40,683 bases of DNA from Pseudobutyrivibrio xylanivorans DSM 14809 (lineage in GTDB: Bacteria; Bacillota; Clostridia; Lachnospirales; Lachnospiraceae), in contig NZ_FQYQ01000025.1 in NCBI RefSeq assembly GCF_900141825.1, positions 1-40,683 of the forward strand, in the 5' to 3' direction. Numbering within the stretch: position 1 is the first letter of the stretch; each line of letters begins with the position of its first letter. Of the stretch, positions 34,880 through 40,683 are shown in pieces. The position numbers and the translations under genes were made by a program. Below the pieces are notes generated by a model. It was not told the DNA's origin. It worked only from the letters and a program-made list of their open reading frames with translations, and did not search any database.

Positions 34880-35914
34880 CTACTCCTTATCGCTAAAGAT
34901 TAAGGTTCTCTGAACTGTGTAGTTAAATAAATAAAGAATTATCTCTACTGGCACCTTGATGATTACAGGCGCAACCATAGGAAGTAGTGCTGATAAGTGA
35001 GTAACTGACCATCCTGAGATAGTTCCCGAAATCACTACAAGCACAAGATATTTTGCAAGCTGTACTGCACTGTTACCCTTGCCCTGGAATACCACATTCT
35101 TATTCAATGTGAAATTGATAAGACATGAGCACGCTCTGGCAATGTATGTAGCCATCATAATCTTTGCTCCACAAGCGTGTGCAATGATGAAAATGATGTA
35201 ATCAATAAGTGCTGAGAACAGTGACGCAAATGAATACTTTAAAATAATACTGTAAATACGAATTGAATCTCTCACTGGATTAAAATGTGATGACTCATTA
35301 TTGTTCTCGTATACTGTTTGGATTGTAACCTCTGTGATATTAACCTTATTTGTCTTGATGTCGAGAAGCATATTTGTCTCGTATTCGTACTTCTCACCAT
35401 CACAACGAGCTGCTATCTCAAGGAACGAATAAGGCAATCCTCTAAGACCTGTCTGAGTATCAGTAACATCAATACCGCAAGTCCACTTGTAAACCTTACG
35501 AGAAATACCATTTCCCATGCGGCTCTTCCATGGAACATTGTCCACGTCGAATTCGCGACAGCCTAATACAACATCATCAGGATGCTGCTCCATTGCCTCA
35601 GCAACCTTTACAATATCTGCTGGTCTGTGCTGACCATCTGCATCTACTGTAATAACACCTGCTTTTGCAATCTCTGGATTAAGAAGGCAGTAGTTAATAG
35701 CGCTCTTAAGAGCTCTGCCCTTTCCCTGATTAATGGCATGGGTAACAATAATAGCTCCCATATCCTTAAGCTGTGTAAAGATGTGGGCGTATTTTTCTCC
35801 ACCGCCATCATCTATAACAAGAACATTTTCAAAATAATCAAAGATATCTTTTGTAAGTGGCACCAGACTCTCCAATGGCTGGTAAGCTGGTATAATAATC
35901 AATTGTTTTTTCAT
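34880..35914 (-). CDS. Bifunctional GT2 glycosyltransferase / GtrA flippase fusion
   Basis: This 344-residue protein combines a GT-A domain (1-215) with a GtrA domain (about 224-340). The glycosyltransferase half shows IIIPAYQPLESLVPL, VIDDGGG, HAINQGKGRALKSAIN, VDADGQHRP (DxD 91-93) and the QTGLRGLP acceptor-side element, typical of polyprenyl-phosphate hexose synthases. The GtrA half has four helices, with FTLNKNVVF between helices 2 and 3 and IILYLFNYTVQRTLIF at the end. One polypeptide could thus both make and flip a polyprenyl-phosphate sugar. AAGGTAA supports the start; flanking genes are 4 bases apart on both sides. Such fusions are known in Firmicutes. Confidence 0.88.
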   Translation of the reverse strand: MKKQLIIIPAYQPLESLVPLTKDIFDYFENVLVIDDGGGEKYAHIFTQLKDMGAIIVTHAINQGKGRALKSAINYCLLNPEIAKAGVITVDADGQHRPADIVKVAEAMEQHPDDVVLGCREFDVDNVPWKSRMGNGISRKVYKWTCGIDVTDTQTGLRGLPYSFLEIAARCDGEKYEYETNMLLDIKTNKVNITEVTIQTVYENNNESSHFNPVRDSIRIYSIILKYSFASLFSALIDYIIFIIAHACGAKIMMATYIARACSCLINFTLNKNVVFQGKGNSAVQLAKYLVLVVISGTISGWSVTHLSALLPMVAPVIIKVPVEIILYLFNYTVQRTLIFSDKE

Positions 35915-35918
35915 AATA

Positions 35919-37616
35919 TTACCTTGCTAATAAAATAAAGTCTCCCTCTGTTGCAACAGTGGTTTTATAGTTCTCAGAAATGTATTTTGCAGTATCCCCA
36001 TCAACAAATTCAAAATAATATTTATTTTGTGGATTCATCATTATGTAGTCTGGCAAATCTTCAGGGTTAATTTCCCAATACTGTAATACTCTATTCTGTC
36101 CTGCTCCAGCACGAGCATATGGGCCTGGGCCCTGATGAGCATTGCAGTTAAGATAAGCACTATAACTATATCCGTGTAATACGAATAATCTGTCTTCGTC
36201 TGTAATATAATTTGTTACCAAATTATAGCAGTCTTCATTATTCTTATAATCATACTCTGATAAGGCTATTCCGCTATAAGCTCCATATGTTACATATGTA
36301 CGTGGCTCGAAGATATCATTATAGCCTCCGTCCCCCTCAGCCATCCATATCAAGCTGAAGAATAATGTACATGCCATTACTGCCATCTCTAGTAGTCTTA
36401 AGCCATCAAACTCTTTTTCTATCATCATAAGAAGAGCAACAACAACATAAAAACACATGTGCCCAGGGATGGAAATCTCCTGATTTGTTGATATAGCCCA
36501 TATTAACTGGATAACTAACGAGAAAACAAATATCAAATTCAAAGAAGCTCTATCATCATACTCTAGCTTTTTATAGCTTCCGACTTGAGTATATTGTGTC
36601 TTCTCCTTCTTATTTACAAAATAAGGGAACCAGAAGAATATCACTAAGCATCCATAGATTAATCTTGCATTGCTAACACTATTAAATCTGGCAAAAATTA
36701 TTGCTCCCATGAATAGTATCCAGTAAACAGATAACACTATCTGAATAGTTCTATATTCAATATTTCTCCAAATACTAAGAACTTGTAGTACTACTATTGG
36801 AGCATATGCTACACCGAAAAAGAATAAATAAGAAAGAAGCATCTTTCCCATTCTAATATAAGCTGGTTCTCCATATGCCTGATCTTCAACATAAAGAAGC
36901 TGTGGGATTATATTCTGTATTCCAGCAGTAAGCTGCAAATAAACAAGGACTAGCCCACCACAAATAAAACATGTAACACTATATATAATGATTGGCTTTA
37001 CTAACTCATATCCTCTTTGTGTCATGACAATCATGAATATTACAAAGAAGAATGGAAAGATTATCATCGTCGCATAAGCCAAAATTGCAACGCTTGTAGA
37101 CAATCCCATTAAAACAAAGAACCATACGTTCTTTGTTTGTAAATATCTAAAAGCCCAACAGAAGAATAAAACGACAGCAAAATCACACATTGATTTGTAT
37201 GAAAAGTTCTTAAATGATACAAAAAATGCGTAATATGTTAAGGCTGCAATGAATGCTCCATCTTTGTATTCTGTTTTTCTGATTGTAAAATATAGATATA
37301 TGGAAATAAGAAGGCGTACAACCTGGTAGCAGATACGTGTATATAGTACGAACCCTATTCCCATTGAAGTAAGCAACGGCTCTAAAGCATAATAATACAA
37401 TGCAAATAGTGGATATGTTAGTAATCCTCCTAGCTGTAGCTCTCCCCATATGTCTATGAAGAGTCTCTCTCCCTGGAAGACCGGCTTGTAGGTAGAGAGC
37501 AAGCCTGCTTCATCCATATAAAATCCTTCACGTATGACTACAAAGGAGCCAATCAAAACTACTAATCCAAGTATTACCCTAAACAGTCTTCTTTTTCCGT
37601 CTACCAATTCTGTCAT
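35919..37616 (-). CDS. GT-C-like membrane protein, first gene of unit A
   Basis: This 565-residue protein has about twelve helices. The first loop has REGFYMDEAGLLSTY (Asp35-Glu36), then FIDIWGELQLGGLLTYPLF, a layout like PMT/GT39-type glycosyltransferases. A soluble C-terminal part of about 110 residues follows the last helix. A GTG 24 bases upstream is in frame, but AGGGAG precedes the ATG at 37616 with seven-base spacing, so the shorter form is chosen. It heads the long minus-strand unit A. The 119-base divergent gap has a possible TATAGA -10 on this strand (37657-37662) without a convincing -35. Confidence 0.68.
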   Translation of the reverse strand: MTELVDGKRRLFRVILGLVVLIGSFVVIREGFYMDEAGLLSTYKPVFQGERLFIDIWGELQLGGLLTYPLFALYYYALEPLLTSMGIGFVLYTRICYQVVRLLISIYLYFTIRKTEYKDGAFIAALTYYAFFVSFKNFSYKSMCDFAVVLFFCWAFRYLQTKNVWFFVLMGLSTSVAILAYATMIIFPFFFVIFMIVMTQRGYELVKPIIIYSVTCFICGGLVLVYLQLTAGIQNIIPQLLYVEDQAYGEPAYIRMGKMLLSYLFFFGVAYAPIVVLQVLSIWRNIEYRTIQIVLSVYWILFMGAIIFARFNSVSNARLIYGCLVIFFWFPYFVNKKEKTQYTQVGSYKKLEYDDRASLNLIFVFSLVIQLIWAISTNQEISIPGHMCFYVVVALLMMIEKEFDGLRLLEMAVMACTLFFSLIWMAEGDGGYNDIFEPRTYVTYGAYSGIALSEYDYKNNEDCYNLVTNYITDEDRLFVLHGYSYSAYLNCNAHQGPGPYARAGAGQNRVLQYWEINPEDLPDYIMMNPQNKYYFEFVDGDTAKYISENYKTTVATEGDFILLAR

Positions 37617-37671
37617 TATTTTTCTCCCTGTTTTACGCACACAAATTCAAATTTATTCTATACTATTTGCT

Positions 37672-37700
37672 TTGCTTATGCCACTATAAAGATGTATAAT
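37672..37700 (+). promoter_or_regulatory. Sigma-70-type promoter of the MurJ-like gene
   Basis: TTGCTT (37672-37677) and a consensus TATAAT (37695-37700) are separated by exactly 17 bases, 35 bases ahead of the start codon. This is the best-matching promoter in the window and would drive unit C. Confidence 0.65.
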
Positions 37701-37735
37701 CTCTATATTTGAGAACAGATTGAAAGGTTTTTTAT

Positions 37736-39271
37736 ATGACTAAGAAAAATAAAAGTGTGCTTACCACCACTATTCTTATAGCCTGCATGACATTAAGTTT
37801 TAAATTACTGGGCTTCGTCAAGCAATCGGTTATTGCATACTATTTTGGAACTACCGCAGAAACTGACGCCTATAATCTAGCTTTTACCTTTGTAGGTACC
37901 ATGACATCAGCATTAGTACGTGCTATTTCCATATCCATGGTTAGCATTTACACACATACACTTATACAAAAAGGAAAAGAGGCAGCGTCAAAACTTATTT
38001 GTGCTTGTTTGGAGTTCATGCTTCCAATAGCGCCTTTTATTCTTTTGCTTGTGTACATGCTTACACCTGTTATAGCAAAAATATTAGGTCCTACATACAC
38101 TCCTAGTGAGACAGAAATGCTTAGGCATTACCTATATATTTGTTATCCTTTGTTTGTATTCTCTATCTTCACTATGATAGGTACAGCATTAATGGATTCA
38201 AATAAGGACTTCGTAGTCAGTCGTACTGAATCATTTTTCACAAGTTCTGTTACCATCGCTTGTTGTGTGCTTTTATATAGCACTCAGGCTGTTACATCAC
38301 TTGTTATTGCTCAATATATTAGCTACATATTGTTTATCACATTGCTGTTTTTACGCGGCAGACGATATGTTAATTTTTCTTTTGTACGATTCAGGGATGT
38401 TCCAGAACTGAAGGTAATACTTACTGCTGCACTACCTGTTTTCATTGGAAATTCTGTATTTCAGATTAATAAGATTGTAGATGGTTCGATTTCTTCCAGC
38501 CTGGGAGAAGGCAATGCTACAGCACTTGCCTATGCTATAGTGCTTGAAGATCTTGTTATCAATGTAATTGTAAATAATGTTGTAGATGTACTTTACGTAA
38601 ACTTTTCAAATTATGCCGCTGAAGGAAACACCAAAAAGCTTTCAGAAACTATGACTTCAGCAGTAAATGCCATGATTTGCATTATGGCACCAATATCAAT
38701 TATTACTTGCATGTGTGCTAAAGAGATTGTTTCAATTGTATTTCTTCGTGGAAGATTCGATGAGAATTCTTTAATGATGACCAGTGCAGCTCTTATCGGA
38801 TATGCTGTAGGATTCATTAGTGCTGGAGTAAGAGATATAGCCTCTCGTGGACTCTATGCTTTTAAAGATACGAAAGGGCCAATGTACACAGGATTCTTTG
38901 CTGTAGCTTGTAATGTATTATTCAGTATTGTTCTTTCACGGTATATCGGAATCATGGGTGTCACATTAGCTAGTTCTATTTTCCTTACTGTGAACTTTGT
39001 GATTAATTCTTTAATACTAAAGAAATATATGCCCGACTACACATTGGTACAGTTTATTCCTACACTATTGAAGCAAGTTCCTGGATGTATACTACTCATA
39101 TTGTTGATTATTTGTATTAAATATTTTATTAGCAATGCTATTTTAATATTCATTAGTTCCGCAATTTTAGGACTCACTTTATACATTGTTATTTTATCTC
39201 GCATGCATATTTCTGAAATTAACATAGTTGTGGAAAAAGGACTTAACAGAATAAAAAATGTTATGAAATAG
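37736..39271 (+). CDS. MurJ/MviN-family lipid flippase
   Basis: This 511-residue protein has about fourteen helices of the MVIN/MATE-like MOP superfamily. LGFVKQSVIAYYFGTTAETD followed by AYNLAFTFVGTMTSALVRAI at the N-terminus, and VFLRGRFDENSLMMTSAALI followed by VRDIASRGLYAFKDTKGP in the middle, are typical MurJ sequences. MurJ flips lipid II; paralogues in glycan loci can flip other undecaprenyl-diphosphate oligosaccharides (a Wzx-like role). As no other Wzx or ABC exporter is present, it is the candidate exporter of the repeat unit. GAAAGG lies eight bases before the ATG. The acyltransferase gene follows 27 bases later, on the same transcript. Confidence 0.85.
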   Translation: MTKKNKSVLTTTILIACMTLSFKLLGFVKQSVIAYYFGTTAETDAYNLAFTFVGTMTSALVRAISISMVSIYTHTLIQKGKEAASKLICACLEFMLPIAPFILLLVYMLTPVIAKILGPTYTPSETEMLRHYLYICYPLFVFSIFTMIGTALMDSNKDFVVSRTESFFTSSVTIACCVLLYSTQAVTSLVIAQYISYILFITLLFLRGRRYVNFSFVRFRDVPELKVILTAALPVFIGNSVFQINKIVDGSISSSLGEGNATALAYAIVLEDLVINVIVNNVVDVLYVNFSNYAAEGNTKKLSETMTSAVNAMICIMAPISIITCMCAKEIVSIVFLRGRFDENSLMMTSAALIGYAVGFISAGVRDIASRGLYAFKDTKGPMYTGFFAVACNVLFSIVLSRYIGIMGVTLASSIFLTVNFVINSLILKKYMPDYTLVQFIPTLLKQVPGCILLILLIICIKYFISNAILIFISSAILGLTLYIVILSRMHISEINIVVEKGLNRIKNVMK

Positions 39272-39298
39272 TATTATGAATATTTGGAGGCTAAACAT

Positions 39299-40309
39299 AT
39301 GACAATAAAGAAATTATCATCCTATAGGTCTGTATGGATGGGTATTGCCATGCTATGGATTATGACTTTTCATTCAGCCCTATTTTTCGATAATACAGTT
39401 TTAGATTTTCTAAAATCCATAGGTTATGCCGGTGTAGATATTTTTCTTTTTTCAGCCGGATTAGGTAGCTATTTTTCATACCTAAGGGATGAAGCTCCTT
39501 TGGAATATTTAAAACGAAGAATATTTAGATTAGCTCCTGTATACTTACCTTTTATTTGCTTTTGGATGTACTATAAGCATCATATGGGTCAATGGAGTTC
39601 TAATCTTATCATTGGAAATTTATTTGCAATCCAAGGCTTTTCTTCAATTGGAGTTTTCTTCAATTGGTATCTAACATGTATCATCATTTGTTATATTTTA
39701 ACACCTTACCTTGCAATATTTATTAGGGACAACCGTCTTATAAAATCCATTATTCTAATTATATTATTACTAATATTAAGTACCACATTTTGGAATGATG
39801 AGCGATTTTTAATTGTCGCTTCTAGAGTTCCTATTTATGTTATTGGTATGATTATCGCAAAATATAATTATGTAAAAATTAATACTAAGCATATCCTCTC
39901 CGGTATTATATCTTTTTCTATTGGGATAATATGTGTCTACTTATCCTTTAAGCATGCTCATGATTATCTTAGAGATTATGCACTGTATTGGTATCCTTTT
40001 GTACTTATTACACCTTTTTTGTGTTACATTTTTTCCGTATTGGCTTACTACTTTGAAAAGAATAGAATTACATCAGTTATTATTACACTCTTAAAAAAAG
40101 TTGGCGAGTATTCATTTGAAATCTTTTTATTACATATTTTCCTTTTTGACTTTGTATGTAGCCGAAGAGAAATATTCCTTTATGTAGACACTAGATGGTT
40201 CTGGGGTGTTATGTTTATTATTACATTCTTATGTAGTTATATACTAAGAATCATTTCTCTTTTAATAATCAAATTTTTCGTAAACGGTAAACCATCCGTA
40301 CCTTTCTAA
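39299..40309 (+). CDS. Acyltransferase family 3 (OafA/NolL-like) membrane protein
   Basis: This 336-residue integral membrane O-acyltransferase has ten or so helices. The N-terminal SYRSVWMGIAMLWIMTFHSA holds the conserved His25 that sits in the first helix of AT3 proteins. YLKRRIFRLAPVYLPF is the Arg-rich loop motif, and FNWYLTCIIICYILTPYL follows, as in family members. It would transfer an acetyl or other acyl group to a sugar hydroxyl on the exported glycan. An in-frame TTG at 39284 lies within the GGAGG Shine-Dalgarno, so the ATG at 39299 is chosen. It is the last glycan gene before IS66 sequence begins 28 bases later. Confidence 0.82.
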   Translation: MTIKKLSSYRSVWMGIAMLWIMTFHSALFFDNTVLDFLKSIGYAGVDIFLFSAGLGSYFSYLRDEAPLEYLKRRIFRLAPVYLPFICFWMYYKHHMGQWSSNLIIGNLFAIQGFSSIGVFFNWYLTCIIICYILTPYLAIFIRDNRLIKSIILIILLLILSTTFWNDERFLIVASRVPIYVIGMIIAKYNYVKINTKHILSGIISFSIGIICVYLSFKHAHDYLRDYALYWYPFVLITPFLCYIFSVLAYYFEKNRITSVIITLLKKVGEYSFEIFLLHIFLFDFVCSRREIFLYVDTRWFWGVMFIITFLCSYILRIISLLIIKFFVNGKPSVPF

Positions 40310-40317
40310 AATTTAGC

Positions 40318-40333
40318 CGCGCCCGCAGGCGCG
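40318..40333. repeat. GC-rich hairpin between the acyltransferase gene and IS66
   Basis: CGCGCC and GGCGCG enclose CGCA, a perfect 6-bp all-GC stem in otherwise AT-rich sequence. It lies between two converging genes, 5 bases before the IS66 transposase stop region. No T-run follows in either direction. It may be a compact terminator or part of the insertion element's end. Confidence 0.45.
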
Positions 40334-40337
40334 ACGA

Positions 40338-40682
40338 TTACTTCACTGATTTTCTACATTCACTTGGAAATTCATCTGACCAAGGAAGTAGTTTATCCAT
40401 AAAACTTCTATCTGTATCATCCAGATGTTCTGGGATTACAGTAAGAAGATGTTTGAAATACTCATAAGTTTTTAGGTTATTAGCTTTTGCTGTTTCAGCA
40501 ATGCTATAAGCAATGGCGCTTGCTTTAGCACCAGAGATTGTATCAATCATAACCCAGTTTTTCTTTCCGATGCAGAAGCCACGGATTGACTGCTCAGCAG
40601 CGTTGTTATCCATAGGAACTTCTCCATCTTCTAGGAAGACTCTTAGGTACTGTTCCTGGTTGATTGAATACTGTAATCCTTT
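40338..40682 (-). mobile_element. IS66-family transposase (TnpC), C-terminal part (partial)
   Basis: The frame is open from the window's right edge to a stop at 40338, giving about 114 residues. LQYSINQEQYLRVFLEDGEV, then PMDNNAAEQSIRGFCIGKKN, then GAKASAIAYSIAETAKANNL reproduce the C-terminal catalytic region of IS66 TnpC, including the DNNAAE segment that holds the last acidic residue of the DDE triad. The family's final IS66 C-terminal domain pattern (TYEYFKHLLTVIPEHLDD) follows. The N-terminal part lies outside the window, as would the tnpA/tnpB genes. It converges on the acyltransferase gene without interrupting it. Confidence 0.9.
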
Positions 40683-40683
40683 A

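Noticed and set aside
37736-39271. Naming the flippase murJ outright
   Set aside because: The housekeeping murJ is usually outside glycan loci; this may be a paralogue with a Wzx-like role, so only the family is stated.
40338-40683. CRISPR array or phage attachment site near the window ends
   Set aside because: No repeated spacers, direct repeats or integrase gene are seen; the ends are explained by IS110 and IS66 sequence.

Overview
The window is AT-rich, with short intergenic gaps, purine-rich Shine-Dalgarno sites (AGGAGG or AAAGG types), several TTG/GTG alternatives and gene families typical of anaerobic Bacillota. I infer a Clostridia / Lachnospiraceae-type genome, of the Butyrivibrio or Pseudobutyrivibrio sort. 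This rests on general resemblance only; no 16S or marker gene is present.

Almost the whole window is one cell-envelope glycan locus, bracketed by pieces of two unrelated insertion sequences: the 3' end of an IS110-family transposase at 2-205 and the catalytic end of an IS66-family transposase at 40338-40682. Unit A is a minus-strand gene train from 37616 down to 17671. In transcription order it holds a GT-C-like membrane protein, a GT2-GtrA fusion, two more GT-C-like proteins, a GT4 enzyme, a YfhO-family protein, a GtrII-type glucosyltransferase, a PssA-like CDP-alcohol transferase, an OpgB/LTA-synthase-like phosphotransferase, a GtrB-type GT2, an ATP-grasp ligase, a WecE-type sugar aminotransferase and a 958-residue membrane protein. 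It meets a single plus-strand GT4 gene (16443-17624) at a hairpin terminator. Unit B, also minus, runs from 16329 down to 1726: GT-C-like protein, GT2, UPF0104 flippase-like protein, APH-fold kinase, HAD phosphatase, a PTPS-related GT-C-like protein, polysaccharide pyruvyl transferase, a ferredoxin/FrhB-like protein fused to GtrA, a Wzy/WaaL-like protein, an MBOAT O-acyltransferase broken by a frameshift, its SGNH partner, and a NimA-like flavoprotein. An AAA ATPase (318-1571) follows, probably with its own promoter. Unit C is plus-strand: a MurJ/MviN-like flippase and an acyltransferase-3 protein, preceded by a clear sigma-70-type promoter.

Inferred working: cytoplasmic GT4 and GT2 enzymes build a lipid-linked glycan and polyprenyl-phosphate sugars. 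GtrA domains, the UPF0104 protein and the MurJ-like protein are candidates for flipping these. Up to nine polytopic GT-C or polymerase-like proteins (about 41% of the window) would transfer sugars or polymerise outside the membrane. Decoration would come from pyruvyl transfer, O-acylation (MBOAT/SGNH and AT3), an OpgB-like phosphoalcohol transfer, and a 4-amino-4,6-dideoxy sugar that the ATP-grasp enzyme may acylate or aminoacylate. No initiating phosphoglycosyltransferase, chain-length regulator or dTDP-sugar precursor genes (rmlA/rmlB) are seen here, so these must lie elsewhere.

The most noteworthy points are the ferredoxin-FrhB-GtrA fusion, the density of GT-C-like proteins, the PssA/OpgB pairing, the WecE/ATP-grasp/GtrB cassette, the kinase/phosphatase/flippase/GT2 cassette, and the one-base lesion in the MBOAT gene. 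There is no gene-free stretch longer than about 155 bases.
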